DNA from: Acidobacteria bacterium RIFCSPLOWO2_12_FULL_68_19
GTDB lineage: Bacteria; Acidobacteriota; Vicinamibacteria; Vicinamibacterales; UBA2999
Assembly (NCBI GenBank): GCA_001767525.1
Contig: MELF01000045.1
Location: 145,073 to 209,072 of the forward strand
Length of the DNA stretch: 64,000 nt
Direction of reading: 5' to 3'
Part shown: piece by piece, positions 22,779-31,061 of the stretch
How positions within the stretch are numbered: the first letter of the stretch is position 1
Layout: each line of letters opens with the position of its first letter
Position numbers and translations under genes: made by a program
Notes under the pieces: generated by a model
What the model was told of the DNA's origin: nothing
What the model saw: only the letters and a program-made list of their open reading frames with translations
Database searches by the model: none

Positions 22779-23708
22779 CTACGAGGCGGCGGCCGCCTCG
22801 GCCCGCACGCCCAGCGCGACCAGACACGGCCGCTCGCCGCGCGTCGTGACGACGGGACAGGAAGCGCCTCGAACGACCCGCTCCGCCACGCTCCCCATCA
22901 GCAGGTGCGCCAGGCCGGTTCGCCCGTGCGTGCCCATCACAATCAGGTCGAAGCCGTTGTCGGCGGCGTGGTGCACAATCGTGTCCGCCGCCGGCCCGAG
23001 CACGACCTCCGATGTCAGGCGCGCGCTCTCCCGGCCGCCGGTCGGGACGCGGTGGGAGAGCCGCGCCCGGGCGTCCCGCAGCCGCGCCGCGCGCCTCTCG
23101 GCCGGCGCCGCCACGAACACTTCGCCGCCGAACGGTCCCTCGAGCAGCGCGTCCTCGAGGACGTGCAGCAGGTGGACCGAGGCGCCGAATCGAAGCTGGA
23201 GCAGCCGCGCGCACTCGAAGGCCGCATCCGACGGACTGCTGAAGTCGGTGGGTACCAGGATCCGGCTGAACGATTCGCGCGGCCTCGTCGCGGCGTGTGT
23301 GGTCAGGACCGGGCACGGCGCCCCGCGCACCACCGCTTCGGCCACGCTTCCCAAGAGGAAGTGGGCGGCGCCCCGCCGGCCGTGCGTCCCCATGACGACG
23401 AGGTCGATGTCGGCCGTCCTCGCGTAGTCGAGAATCACCTCGGCTGCCGCGCCTCGTTCGACCAGACGAATCGTCACGTCGTGGCGCTGGTCCCCGTCAG
23501 TGAGCCGCTCCCGGATCCGCCGCAGCGCCGCCGGCTCGATATTCCGGCGGCCGTCCGGCTCACCGGCGCGCGGCGGAGTCACCCGTTCGCCGGTGACGTG
23601 CAGCACGTGCAGCGCCGCGTCCCAGGTTCGGGCGAACATCCGGGCGTACTCGAGCGCCGCGTCCGACGGGACGCCGAGATCGGTCGGAACGAGTATCTGG
23701 GCGAACAT
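22779..23708 (-). CDS. tandem universal stress protein (two UspA domains)
   Basis: This Usp of 309 residues has domain 1 ILVPTDLGVPSDAALEYAR with LVVMGTHGRRGAAHFLLGSV and domain 2 ILVPTDFSSPSDAAFECAR with LIVMGTHGRTGLAHLLMGSV. Both have the G-x2-G-x9-GS nucleotide-binding turn. It has its own sigma-54 promoter and paired dyads. It is similar in layout to the next tandem Usp at 23866-24771, so the two are likely a duplication. Confidence 0.9.
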   Translation of the reverse strand: MFAQILVPTDLGVPSDAALEYARMFARTWDAALHVLHVTGERVTPPRAGEPDGRRNIEPAALRRIRERLTDGDQRHDVTIRLVERGAAAEVILDYARTADIDLVVMGTHGRRGAAHFLLGSVAEAVVRGAPCPVLTTHAATRPRESFSRILVPTDFSSPSDAAFECARLLQLRFGASVHLLHVLEDALLEGPFGGEVFVAAPAERRAARLRDARARLSHRVPTGGRESARLTSEVVLGPAADTIVHHAADNGFDLIVMGTHGRTGLAHLLMGSVAERVVRGASCPVVTTRGERPCLVALGVRAEAAAAS

Positions 23709-23737
23709 CTCGGTCCCCCTCTGCCCCAGGACCCATG

Positions 23738-23754
23738 AGCAGGCGCCGTACCAG
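23738..23754 (-). promoter_or_regulatory. sigma-54 promoter of tandem Usp gene (22779-23708)
   Basis: On the minus strand this is CTGGTACGGCGCCTGCT, with GG-N10-GC and CTGGTACG identical to the promoter at 24787. The predicted start point is near 23728, about 20 nt before the ATG, leaving room for the AGGGGGA ribosome site. Confidence 0.8.
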
Positions 23755-23835
23755 CTATTCGCCTCCTGAAAGGCGTGGTTCTTCCCTGCAGATCCCCGGC
23801 AAACACCGTTGGCCGCCTACTCGTGTCGGCCGCTG

Positions 23836-23872
23836 CGGGATATTTCCCCGTGCGCTGCGGAATATTCACCCC
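23836..23872. promoter_or_regulatory. paired activator site upstream of tandem Usp gene
   Basis: CGGGATATTTCCCC and CGGAATATTCACCCC are each preceded by CGCTG and are offset by 22 bp. They are about 108-144 bp upstream of the start point. This is one of the clearest double dyads in the window. Confidence 0.7.
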
Positions 23873-24771
23873 TGGCCGCCCTGAGCCGGAATGTTGGCGG
23901 TTGTTCGGGCGTGCCGCATCGTGACCACCGCGCACGGCGCGTCGCGGATGACCCGCTCGGCGACGCTTCCCATCAACAGATGTGACAAGCCCGTGCGGCC
24001 GTGTGTCCCCATGACAATGAGGTCGAACCCGTTGTCGGCGGCATAGTCGACGATGGCGCTGGCGGCGTGTCCCAGGACCGCTCCGGCGGTCGCGTGCAGG
24101 AGGGCGACGTCGTCGCTGGTCAGGCGTTTGGCCAGCCGTTCGGTCGCCTCCTGCAGGTGCGCCGCCCGGCGCTCCCGCGACCCGACTTCGACGAGCTCGG
24201 TTGCCGGCGGCACCTCGGCCAGCTCCTCCAGTACGTGCATCAGATGGAACGTCCCGTTCAATCGGCGGGCAATCGTCCGGGCGCAGTCGAGCGCCGCATC
24301 GGACGGGCCGCTGAAGTCGGTCGGCACCAGCACGCGGGTGAACGTCTCGCCGCGCGGCACCGCGCGCACCGTCAAGACCGGACAGGGCGCGGCGCGGACG
24401 ACCTTCTCGGCGACGCTCCCCACGAGGGTGTGCGCCATGCCATGCCGTCCGTGCGTGCCCATCACGATGAGGCCGATGTCGCGCGTACGCGCATAGCTGA
24501 CGATCTCGTCTGCCGGCTCGTCGGAACGCTCCACGACCGGCACCGGCTGCAGGCGGGCGCGATCCTCGGCGGTCAGCCGCGCCAGGAGTTGATCGACGGC
24601 GGCCGGCTTGTCGCCGTGCGGGTCGTTGACGACGGCGCGCAGAAACAGGTTCGGGAGTACGTGCAGCAGGTGCAACTGGGCGCCGAAGGTACCGGCGAGC
24701 GTTCGCGCGTGCGCGAGGGCGGCGTCCGAGAGCGGGCTGAAATCGGTAGCAATGAGAATGCGCGTGAACAT
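23866..24771 (-). CDS. tandem universal stress protein (two UspA domains)
   Basis: This Usp of 301 residues starts MFTRILIATDFSPLSDAALA. Domain 1 ends LIVMGTHGRHGMAHTLVGSV; domain 2 has VLVPTDFSGPSDAALDCAR and ends LIVMGTHGRTGLSHLLMGSV. Nucleotide-binding turns are intact in both halves. Its C-terminal codons overlap the second dyad of the downstream Usp gene. The ATG at 24771 follows the sigma-54 promoter by only a few bases; a longer upstream frame would run through that promoter and was not used. Confidence 0.9.
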   Translation of the reverse strand: MFTRILIATDFSPLSDAALAHARTLAGTFGAQLHLLHVLPNLFLRAVVNDPHGDKPAAVDQLLARLTAEDRARLQPVPVVERSDEPADEIVSYARTRDIGLIVMGTHGRHGMAHTLVGSVAEKVVRAAPCPVLTVRAVPRGETFTRVLVPTDFSGPSDAALDCARTIARRLNGTFHLMHVLEELAEVPPATELVEVGSRERRAAHLQEATERLAKRLTSDDVALLHATAGAVLGHAASAIVDYAADNGFDLIVMGTHGRTGLSHLLMGSVAERVIRDAPCAVVTMRHARTTANIPAQGGQG

Positions 24772-24786
24772 GACGCCGTTGCCGTG

Positions 24787-24803
24787 AGCAGACTCCGTAC
24801 CAG
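24787..24803 (-). promoter_or_regulatory. sigma-54 promoter of tandem Usp gene (23866-24771)
   Basis: On the minus strand the site reads CTGGTACGGAGTCTGCT, sharing CTGGTACG-N4-CTGCT with the promoter at 23738. The predicted start point is near 24777, about 6 nt before the ATG. Confidence 0.78.
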
Positions 24804-24839
24804 GCGCTACGGTCCAGGGGGCGTCCGGCGTGGGATCGC

Positions 24840-24881
24840 GTGGAATGCGCAAAAGTTCCGCGCCGCTGAGGACTCTTTCGA
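24840..24881. promoter_or_regulatory. activator site cluster upstream of tandem Usp gene
   Basis: Contains GGAATGCGC, AAAAGTTCCGCG (reverse complement CGCGGAACTTTT, matching the CGGAACTTT of the Clp site) and GGACTCTTTC. They are about 63-104 bp from the start point. The arrangement is less regular than at the other sites. Confidence 0.45.
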
Positions 24882-24882
24882 C

Positions 24883-26028
24883 TCAGCCGGGCGGCAGGCG
24901 CCGGATCTTCACTCCGAGCGTGACCAGGAAGGCGAGGATGAGCAGCGTGGCGATGCCGAGACCTTGCCGGCGGAACTGCAATTCGCGCATCGCCGCGTCG
25001 CCCGCTTCGTGGGCGCGGCGGGCCGCCGTGAGCCCTTCGGCCGCGGTCGTCGCGAAGGGCGCGGTGGCGAACGCGTGCACGAGCGCCCGCGACTGCACCT
25101 GGTGCTCCCGCGCCGTCTGCAGCGCGAGCCGCCCGTCCTCGACGAGCATCCCCGCATGCTCGGCGCGCGTGAGGACGAGGTCGGCGGCCGAGAGCGCCGT
25201 CTGCAACCCGTCGAGCCGCTGCCTGATGTCGGCAATCGCGGCGCCGCTGTCGCCGGAGGCGTCATGGCACTGCGTGCACACGGCGCCTTCCTGCACGCCG
25301 ACCCAGGCGTCCATCGGCGACTCGATCCGGTGATTGCCGTGGCAGGCGAGGCACTCGGCCTGGCCGATCGCTTCGAAGATGTCGCGCTTGGGGCTCGCCC
25401 GGAACAGCTCCGCCTCGCGCAGGTGGCACTGGGCGCAGACGTTGACGACCGACGCGACGCCCGGCGGGGCGGCGCCGTGGCTGCCGTGGCAGGAGACGCA
25501 CGTGGGCGCCGACGTGTCGCCCCGCTTGACGAGCGCCGCCGCGTGCACGCTGGCGGACCACTCGCCGGGCGCCGTTGCCTGGCGGAGGAACGGCGCCATC
25601 CGCGCTGCATCGCCGTGGCAGCGCCCGCACGTGGCGGCGGCGTTGAGCGGAGCGACCGGCGACCGGGCGTCGCGCACCCGTTTGACGCCATGGCTGCCGT
25701 GGCAGTCGCTGCACGTGGCGACGCGCCCGTCGCCAGCACTCATCCGCTTGCCGTGGCCGCTCGTCTGGTACTGCAGGAACTGATCGACGCGCACCTGCGG
25801 ATCGAACTGTCGCATGAAGGCGGCGTCGCCGTGGCAGGTGGCGCAGAGCGGCGCGATGGCCGTGCGCGCCGGCGCGGCGTAGATGCCCGCAGCCGCGGAT
25901 CGATGGCACGCGCTGCATGCGATCCCGGCGGCGGCGTGCACGTCGTCGTTGAACGCGGCGGTGGCGGCGTCGACCGCCGTCTGCGCGCCCGCGCCAGACG
26001 GGAGGAGGAGGACGGCGCAGAGGAGCAC
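24883..26028 (-). CDS. membrane-anchored octaheme cytochrome c (start uncertain)
   Basis: This is a multiheme cytochrome with eight CxxCH sites (CSACH, CATCH, CSDCH, CGRCH, CVSCH, CAQCH, CLACH, CTQCH), several in the CxxCHGxHG pattern of nitrite/tetrathionate-type and c3-like cytochromes. After the hemes comes a helical, possibly coiled stretch (about 270-345) and a C-terminal membrane helix, LGIATLLILAFLVTLGVKIRR. The secretion signal is visible (VLLCAVLLLPSGAGAQ), but its basic N-terminus is missing because a long repeat lies immediately upstream. The GTG at 26028 was chosen; the only upstream in-frame ATG, at 26397, would force translation of about 120 repeat-encoded residues. It follows the cytochrome b gene and should accept electrons from that Rieske/cytochrome b pair. 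Confidence 0.8.
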   Translation of the reverse strand: MLLCAVLLLPSGAGAQTAVDAATAAFNDDVHAAAGIACSACHRSAAAGIYAAPARTAIAPLCATCHGDAAFMRQFDPQVRVDQFLQYQTSGHGKRMSAGDGRVATCSDCHGSHGVKRVRDARSPVAPLNAAATCGRCHGDAARMAPFLRQATAPGEWSASVHAAALVKRGDTSAPTCVSCHGSHGAAPPGVASVVNVCAQCHLREAELFRASPKRDIFEAIGQAECLACHGNHRIESPMDAWVGVQEGAVCTQCHDASGDSGAAIADIRQRLDGLQTALSAADLVLTRAEHAGMLVEDGRLALQTAREHQVQSRALVHAFATAPFATTAAEGLTAARRAHEAGDAAMRELQFRRQGLGIATLLILAFLVTLGVKIRRLPPG

Positions 26029-26029
26029 G

Positions 26030-26460
26030 GCGAACAGGTGCGACGGTGCGACGGTGCGACGGTGCGACGGTGCGTCCGACGGTGCGAGGTGCGACGGTGC
26101 GCCGGAGGGTGCGAGGAGCGCGGCGAACAGGTGCGACGGTGCGAGGGTGCGACGGTGCGACGGTGCGTCCGACGGTGCGAGGTGCGACGGTGCGTCCGAC
26201 GGTGTGAGGTGCGACGGTGCGCCGGAGGGTGCGCCGGAGGGTGCAAGGTGCGACGGGGCGAGGGTGCCTCGGTGCGTCCGACGGTGCGACGGGGCGAGAG
26301 TGCCTCGGACCGTGCGACGGTACTGATGGGACGTCGGAATCCTCACGCCCCGTGCGATCCTCGCACCGCTCGAGGCACCCTCGCACCGTCGCACCATCGC
26401 ACCGTCTGGGTGCCCCGTCGCACCTCGCACCGTCGCACCCTCGGACGCATCCTCGCGCCT
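26030..26460. repeat. long imperfect inverted repeat built from GGTGCGACGG / CCGTCGCACC units
   Basis: The left two thirds are tandem variants of GGTGCGACGGTGCGAGG; the right third is the reverse complement (CTCGCACCGTCGCACC), so the whole could fold as one hairpin with its apex near 26325-26345. A roughly 93-bp unit, including part of the cytochrome signal-peptide coding sequence (GGCGAACAGGTGCGACGG), is duplicated at 26021 and 26114. Related CTCGCACC runs occur at 52386 and 53963. Confidence 0.8.
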
Positions 26461-26471
26461 GTGTGTCGTCG

Positions 26472-27545
26472 TCACGGCGTCACCGCCCGGAGCGCCAGGC
26501 CGGTCATGACGCTCATGAAGAGGAGGAAGCCCGCTCCGGCCCACACGACCGCGGCGCGCGCCCGCGGCGACGCTCCCACGAGGAGCGGCAGCAGGATCGC
26601 GCCGAGCACGACGGCGCCCATCAGCGCCACCGCCACCAACTCGCCGTTGACGCCCGCCACCGTCGGAGGAACGTGCTTGAGCGTTTCGAAGGCCCACAGG
26701 AAGTACCACTCGGGCCGGATCCCGGCAGGGGCCGGTTGGAACGGGTCGGCCTTCGCGCCGAGCTCCCACGGGACGAAGGTCGCCAGCGACGCCAGCACGG
26801 CCAGCACCGCCGTCCACGCGAACAGGTCGCGCAGCAGGAAATGCGGCAGGAACGGAATCGACTGGATGCCGCCGGCATCGGCGGCTCGCCGCTCGATCGA
26901 CGGCGGAATGCTCATGCCGTGGCGCTGGACGAGCAGGAGATGGAGCGCCACGAGCGAGGTCGCCACCCCGGGGAGCACGGCAACGTGGAAGCCGAAGAGC
27001 CGCGTTAGCGTCGCCCCCGTGACGTCATCGCCGCCGCGCAGGAACCGGACCAGCCCCTCGCCGACGACCGGCACGCTGGCGGCGATGTCGGTGCCGACGC
27101 GGGTGGCGAAGAACGACACCGTGTTCCAGGGGAGCAAGTACCCGGTGAACCCGAAGGCGAGCGTCAGCAGGAGGAGCAGGAGTCCCGAGATCCACGTCAG
27201 CTCGCGCGGCCGGCGGTACGCGTGCAGGAAGAGGACGCTGAAGAGATGCGCGAACGCGCTCGCGACCATCAGATTCGCCGCCCACGCATGAATCGACCGC
27301 ACGAGCCACCCGAACGGCACGCGCGACACGATGAACTGCACGCTCTCGTACGCCTCGGCCGCGCTCGGGCGGTAGTAGAGCAGGAGCAGCGCGCCGGTTC
27401 CCACCTGGATCAGGAAGAGGAAGAGCGTCATCCCGCCGAAGTAGTACCAGACCGAATAGCGATGGTGCGGCACGCGCTTGTGCCGGAGTGTTTCCAGCAC
27501 GTCGTCGAGCGGGAGCCGTTCGTCGATCCAGACGCGCAGTCTCAT
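26472..27545 (-). CDS. full-length cytochrome b of a bc-type complex
   Basis: This 357-residue protein is an unsplit cytochrome b with about eight helices. Heme-ligand helices read [17 protein letters not shown] and [17 protein letters not shown]. The quinol-site motifs are [20 protein letters not shown] and a canonical [17 protein letters not shown]. This differs from the split cytochrome b at 6003-7522, whose loop is APWY, so the organism carries two distinct bc-type complexes here. The Rieske gene lies upstream and the octaheme cytochrome downstream. The membrane complex would oxidise quinol and pass electrons to the multiheme protein, or run in reverse. Confidence 0.92.
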   Translation of the reverse strand: MRLRVWIDERLPLDDVLETLRHKRVPHHRYSVWYYFGGMTLFLFLIQVGTGALLLLYYRPSAAEAYESVQFIVSRVPFGWLVRSIHAWAANLMVASAFAHLFSVLFLHAYRRPRELTWISGLLLLLLTLAFGFTGYLLPWNTVSFFATRVGTDIAASVPVVGEGLVRFLRGGDDVTGATLTRLFGFHVAVLPGVATSLVALHLLLVQRHGMSIPPSIERRAADAGGIQSIPFLPHFLLRDLFAWTAVLAVLASLATFVPWELGAKADPFQPAPAGIRPEWYFLWAFETLKHVPPTVAGVNGELVAVALMGAVVLGAILLPLLVGASPRARAAVVWAGAGFLLFMSVMTGLALRAVTP

Positions 27546-27547
27546 CT

Positions 27548-27606
27548 CAGGCCGTCAGGGGCCAACGCCCAACGCCCAACGCCCAAGCCCCAACGCCCAA
27601 CGTTCG
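27548..27606. repeat. short tandem repeat CCAACGCC in the cytb/Rieske spacer
   Basis: Four to five copies of CAACGCCC run through the 61-nt spacer. The same word, inverted, is in the 3' end of the split cytochrome b gene near 6733-6760 (GTTGGGCGTTG). It is low-complexity DNA of unknown role. Confidence 0.7.
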
Positions 27607-28050
27607 TCACGCTCTCCGCGTGATGACGATCTCGTCGCCGGTCACGTTCACGTCGTACGAGTCGAGCGGGCGCGGCGGCGGACCGGCGACGTTTCGACCG
27701 TTCAGGTCGTACTCGCCGTTGTGGCAGGCGCACCAGATGCGCTGCAGATCGGGCCGATACTGCACCGTGCAGTCCAGGTGCGTGCAGGTGGCCGCGAAGG
27801 CGCGCAGCTCGCCCGCGGGCGTGCGGATCACGATGGCGGGACGCGCGCCGAACGGCACGACGCGCCCCGTGTTCGGCGCGAGCGTCTGCGCGCTGCCGGC
27901 GCCGACCGAGAGCGTCGGGGCTTCGGGCACCTCCGGCGGCGCGAGGTACCGGGTCACCGGATAGACGACCGACGCGACGACGCCGCCGCCCCAGAGCCCG
28001 AGCAGCCAGTTCAGAATGCCCCGGCGGGCAGGTTCCGCAGGAGGAATCAT
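27607..28050 (-). CDS. Rieske 2Fe-2S protein (second bc-type complex)
   Basis: This 147-residue protein has ligand boxes CTHLDC and CACHNG, diverged from the CTHLGC/CPCHGS of the other Rieske protein in the window. A single N-terminal membrane helix (ILNWLLGLWGGGVVASVVYP) anchors it. The changed residues around the cluster usually go with a shifted redox potential; this is a family-level expectation, not a measurement. ATG 28050 follows an AGGA-like sequence. It heads an operon with cytochrome b and the octaheme cytochrome. Confidence 0.88.
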   Translation of the reverse strand: MIPPAEPARRGILNWLLGLWGGGVVASVVYPVTRYLAPPEVPEAPTLSVGAGSAQTLAPNTGRVVPFGARPAIVIRTPAGELRAFAATCTHLDCTVQYRPDLQRIWCACHNGEYDLNGRNVAGPPPRPLDSYDVNVTGDEIVITRRA

Positions 28051-28051
28051 C

Positions 28052-28067
28052 CTACCCGAGAGGGTAG
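28052..28067. other. perfect 6-bp hairpin next to the Rieske start codon
   Basis: CTACCCGAGAGGGTAG is a 6-bp stem with a GAGA tetraloop, 2 nt upstream of the Rieske ATG. It would hide or present the ribosome site of the Rieske message, or mark an operator. Confidence 0.5.
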
Positions 28068-28091
28068 CGCATTTCTTTCGCGCCGACCGTC

Positions 28092-28122
28092 CGGGATTTT
28101 TCGCCGACGGGGTAAAATTGCC
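28092..28122. promoter_or_regulatory. paired activator site upstream of the cytochrome/MtrAB cluster
   Basis: CGGGATTTTTCGCC and GGGGTAAAATTGCC are offset by 17 bp and lie about 100-130 bp upstream of the predicted sigma-54 start point. They also lie only 42-72 bp upstream of the divergent Rieske ATG, for which no sigma-54 promoter was found. Confidence 0.6.
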
Positions 28123-28196
28123 TGGCGCCGCCGGGGCTGCCGGCATCGATTGCACGAACCGGCTGCAACCCAGAGATCCAGATCGGTTCGACGGCG

Positions 28197-28211
28197 GGCA
28201 CCGGAATTGCC
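28197..28211 (+). promoter_or_regulatory. sigma-54 promoter of the cytochrome/MtrAB cluster
   Basis: GGCACCGGAATTGCC is a perfect GGCAC-N5-TTGC. The predicted start point is near 28222, just before AGAGGAGG and the GTG at 28239. Confidence 0.85.
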
Positions 28212-28238
28212 CAGGTCCAACAAGAGGAGGACGCGATT

Positions 28239-28574
28239 GTGAAACACGTGCTGGGGATTGTCGTGGTCATCGCCGCGCTGGCGGCGACCTCGGGTTCCGC
28301 GTCGGCGCAGTCGGCGGTCGAGCGCGGGCAGCAGGTCTTCACCGCCCAGAAATGCTCGGTCTGCCACTCGGTGGCCGGCCAGGGAAACAAGAAGGGGCCG
28401 CTCGACGCCGTCGGCGCGAAGCTCTCCGCGGACCAGATCCGGCAGTGGATTACCGAAGCGCCGGCGATGGCCGCCAAGGCCAAGTCGGAGCGCAAGCCGG
28501 TCATGAAGGCGTACGCCCTATCCAAGGATGAGCTCGATGGTCTGGTCGCCTATCTCCAGAGCTTGAAGAAATAG
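28239..28574 (+). CDS. small monoheme cytochrome c (tandem copy 1)
   Basis: This is a secreted monoheme cytochrome c of 111 residues. It has a signal peptide ending at SASAQ, one heme site CSVCHSVAG near residue 45, and a distal Met probably in RKPVMKAY. GTG 28239 is preceded by AGAGGAGG at ideal spacing. The next gene encodes a close paralogue. It is first in the sigma-54 controlled run of electron-transfer genes and could serve as a periplasmic carrier between the cytochrome b complexes and the MtrA-like protein. Confidence 0.9.
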   Translation: MKHVLGIVVVIAALAATSGSASAQSAVERGQQVFTAQKCSVCHSVAGQGNKKGPLDAVGAKLSADQIRQWITEAPAMAAKAKSERKPVMKAYALSKDELDGLVAYLQSLKK

Positions 28575-28613
28575 GCGAGACGCCGGCGTCCTTGCGGCAC
28601 GCTTGTTGTAGCC

Positions 28614-28961
28614 GTGACTGACATCATGCGGACGATCTGGCTTGTCTTGGCGGGTCTGGCCGTTCCTGCGGCTGCGGGCGCACAGGACGCGGCGCTCGTG
28701 GCGCGGGGCGAGAACGTCTACGTGGCGCAGAAGTGCTCCGTGTGCCACTCCGTCGCCGGCAAGGGCAATCAGAAGGGCCCGCTCGACGACGTCGGGGTGA
28801 GGCTGTCGGCCGAGGAGATCCGGCTCTGGATGGTCGACCCGGTGACGATGACGGCGAAGACGAAGGCGGTGCGGAAGCCGCCGATGAAGGCGTACGCACA
28901 CATCCCGAAGGAGGAGTTGGACGCGCTCGTCGCATACATGCAAAGCCTGAAGAAGAAGTAG
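28614..28961 (+). CDS. small monoheme cytochrome c (tandem copy 2)
   Basis: This 115-residue paralogue of the preceding cytochrome shares the QKCSVCHSVAG core, the KGPLD motif and KPPMKAY. The N-terminus is a signal peptide (MRTIWLVLAGLAVPAAAG if ATG 28626 is used; GTG 28614 adds four residues). Neither start has a clear ribosome site. A near-sigma-54 sequence, GGCACGCTTGTTGT, lies just upstream but has GT in place of the -12 GC, so a separate promoter is doubtful. Confidence 0.87.
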   Translation: MTDIMRTIWLVLAGLAVPAAAGAQDAALVARGENVYVAQKCSVCHSVAGKGNQKGPLDDVGVRLSAEEIRLWMVDPVTMTAKTKAVRKPPMKAYAHIPKEELDALVAYMQSLKKK

Positions 28962-29014
28962 AGAAGTAGAGAAGTGGAAGAAGTGGAAGAAGTAGAGGAA
29001 GTAGAGGAAGTAGC
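28953..29014 (+). repeat. purine-rich GAAGTRGA tandem repeat
   Basis: A run of GAAGTAGA/GAAGTGGA units fills the gap between the second small cytochrome and the 11-heme gene, starting inside the last codons of the former. It may act as an unstructured spacer. Confidence 0.75.
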
Positions 29015-29037
29015 GCGAGCGGCGTCCACTTTCCATC

Positions 29038-30243
29038 GTGCGTCTACGTCGTGCAGGATTGCTCGGGGTCCTGGTGAGCGGGGTGCTCGTGGGGCCGTTC
29101 GTGTACGCCCAGACGCAGTCGGTCCCGCCTGACAACGACACCTGTCAGACCTGCCACGCCGACCCGTCGATGGTCCGTGCCGACGGCCGCCCCGCCCTCG
29201 TCCGGGCCGACGCGTTCACAGCCTCGGTGCATGGTGTGCTGGGCTGCGTTGACTGCCATGCCGACCTGGCCTCGGCAGCCGAGTTTCCGCATCCCGAGCG
29301 TCTGGCCCGGGTGAGCTGCCGGTCGTGCCACGACGAGCCTGCGGCGGGGCTCGCCGGGAGCGTGCATGGCATGCTGAGCGGCGCCGCCGCGCTGCAGTGC
29401 ACGTCGTGTCACGGCGCTCCGCATCAGATCCGGCCGTCGAGCGACTTCGAGTCGCCCACCTACAAGCTGCAGATTGCCGGCACGTGCGGGCAGTGCCACG
29501 GAGGACTCGCCGGGCCTGGCGCGCGGCGCGGCCCGGCGGTCGCCGGCCTGTTCGCCGACAGCATTCATGCCGTGGCGCTGGAGCGCACGACCGTCGCCCC
29601 CACCTGCACCGACTGCCACCGCAGCCACGACATCCTCCGCAGGACGGACGCGAAGAGTCCCGTGCATCCGCCGAATATCCCCGCCACCTGCGGCGCCTGC
29701 CACGGCGAGCAGCGGCGGCTCTTCGGCGCGAGCGTGCACGCCGCGCAGCTTGCCGCCGGCAACGCCGGCGCGCCGCAGTGCGCCTCGTGCCACACGGCGC
29801 ACCGGATGGCGGCGACAGCGAGCGACGAGTGGCAGCTCGCGGCGGTCGAGCAGTGCGGCACGTGCCACCGCGAGGCGCTTGCCACCTACCGCGACAGCGT
29901 CCACGGGCAGGTGACGGCGCTCGGGTTCACCCCCGTGGCCAAGTGCGCCGACTGTCACGAGTCGCACCAGGTGCACCCGGTCTCCGACGCGCGCTCCAGC
30001 GTGTCGACGCAGAACCGGCTGACGACCTGCCGCGCGTGCCACCCGGCGGCGACGGCCAACTTCGTGCAGTTCCAGCCGCACGCGAACAAGGAGGACCCCG
30101 AGCGTTCGCCCGAGCTCTATTACGCGGCGCTCTTCATGGACGGGCTGCTCATCGGCGTCTTCCTGTTCTTCGGGGCGCACACGCTGCTCTGGTTCGTGCG
30201 CGAGCGCAACGATTCCTCCGCCGAGGAGGAGCGCCGTGCCTGA
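29038..30243 (+). CDS. 11-heme cytochrome c with C-terminal membrane anchor
   Basis: This is a large multiheme cytochrome of 401 residues. Eleven CxxCH sites are spread evenly over residues 30-345 (CQTCH, CVDCH, CRSCH, CTSCH, CGQCH, CTDCH, CGACH, CASCH, CGTCH, CADCH, CRACH), many as DCHxSH or SCHGAPH pairs. A signal peptide is at the N-terminus and one helix near the C-terminus (LLIGVFLFFGAHTLLWFV) is followed by a short charged tail. It overlaps the next gene, a membrane cytochrome b, by 8 nt, so the two probably form one membrane complex that moves electrons between quinol and the periplasm. The exact family was not identified. Confidence 0.88.
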   Translation: MRLRRAGLLGVLVSGVLVGPFVYAQTQSVPPDNDTCQTCHADPSMVRADGRPALVRADAFTASVHGVLGCVDCHADLASAAEFPHPERLARVSCRSCHDEPAAGLAGSVHGMLSGAAALQCTSCHGAPHQIRPSSDFESPTYKLQIAGTCGQCHGGLAGPGARRGPAVAGLFADSIHAVALERTTVAPTCTDCHRSHDILRRTDAKSPVHPPNIPATCGACHGEQRRLFGASVHAAQLAAGNAGAPQCASCHTAHRMAATASDEWQLAAVEQCGTCHREALATYRDSVHGQVTALGFTPVAKCADCHESHQVHPVSDARSSVSTQNRLTTCRACHPAATANFVQFQPHANKEDPERSPELYYAALFMDGLLIGVFLFFGAHTLLWFVRERNDSSAEEERRA

Positions 30244-31054
30244 GGCGCGGTACGTGCGGCGGTTCGGTCGCGCCGAGCGGGCGCAGCACCTGGTGCTGAT
30301 TGTGACGTTTCTCGGCCTGGCGGCCACGGGCCTGCCCCTCCTCTTCTCCGACGCGGCCTGGGCGCGGCCGACGGCGCGGCTGGTCGGAGGCTTCGGCGTG
30401 ACCGGCACTCTGCACCGGCTGTTCGCTGTCGGGCTCATCGGGGTCTTCCTCGTGCACGTCGGATCGGTCGTCGCCAGGCTGCTCAGTGGCGAGCGGGGTA
30501 TCCTGTGGGGCCCGACCTCGCTCGTCCCGCAGCCGCGCGACGTCGTGGAATTGTGCCGGCACGTGCAATGGTTCCTCTGGCGCGGCCCGAAACCTGCATT
30601 CGATCGGTACACCTACTGGGAGAAGTTCGACTATCTGGCCGTGTTCTGGGGGATGGTGATCATCGGCGGATCGGGACTCATGCTGTGGTTCCCCGAACTT
30701 TTCGCGCGGTTCCTGCCGGGATGGACTTTCAACGTGGCGCTCCTCGTGCACGGGGAAGAGGCGCTGCTCGCCGTCGGGTTCATCGTCACCATTCACTTCT
30801 TCAACAGCCACATGCGGCCGCGCAAATTTCCCATGGACATGGTGATGTTTACCGGTGTCGTGCCGGAAGGGGAATACGCCCGCGAGCGGCCGCTCGAGTA
30901 CGCCCGGCTGCAGTCGGCCTCGACGCTGGAGGCGCGGCTCGCACCGCCGCCCGACCCGGCGTTGGTCCGCCTCGCGCGGCTGGGGGGACTTCTGGCGGTT
31001 GCGGCGGGTCTCGGCTTGTTCCTGTCGATCGTGGTTGCAGTGCTTTCACGGTGA
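30236..31054 (+). CDS. membrane cytochrome b (Ni-hydrogenase/formate dehydrogenase gamma-like)
   Basis: This 272-residue protein has four main helices and histidines in helices 2 and 4 (LHRLFAVGLIGVFLVHVGSV and LLVHGEEALLAVGFIVTIHFF), typical of diheme b561-type quinol subunits. HVQWFLWRGPKPAFDRYTYW in the middle loop is found in cytochromes that pair with multiheme proteins. A fifth C-terminal helix follows a linker. It starts at a GTG inside the 11-heme gene and precedes the MtrA-like gene by 7 nt. The likely job is to exchange electrons between the quinone pool and the 11-heme and MtrA-like proteins. Confidence 0.85.
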   Translation: MPEARYVRRFGRAERAQHLVLIVTFLGLAATGLPLLFSDAAWARPTARLVGGFGVTGTLHRLFAVGLIGVFLVHVGSVVARLLSGERGILWGPTSLVPQPRDVVELCRHVQWFLWRGPKPAFDRYTYWEKFDYLAVFWGMVIIGGSGLMLWFPELFARFLPGWTFNVALLVHGEEALLAVGFIVTIHFFNSHMRPRKFPMDMVMFTGVVPEGEYARERPLEYARLQSASTLEARLAPPPDPALVRLARLGGLLAVAAGLGLFLSIVVAVLSR

Positions 31055-31061
31055 GGGTCGT

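Noticed and set aside
26030..26460. Possible CRISPR array or protein-coding tandem repeat
   Set aside because: The words overlap and vary without unique spacers, and the translation is a Pro/Ser/His string; it is an inverted low-complexity repeat.
28596..28611. A tenth sigma-54 promoter before the second small cytochrome (GGCACGCTTGTTGT)
   Set aside because: The -12 element has GT instead of GC and no paired dyad lies at the right distance; the gene is probably read from the promoter at 28197.
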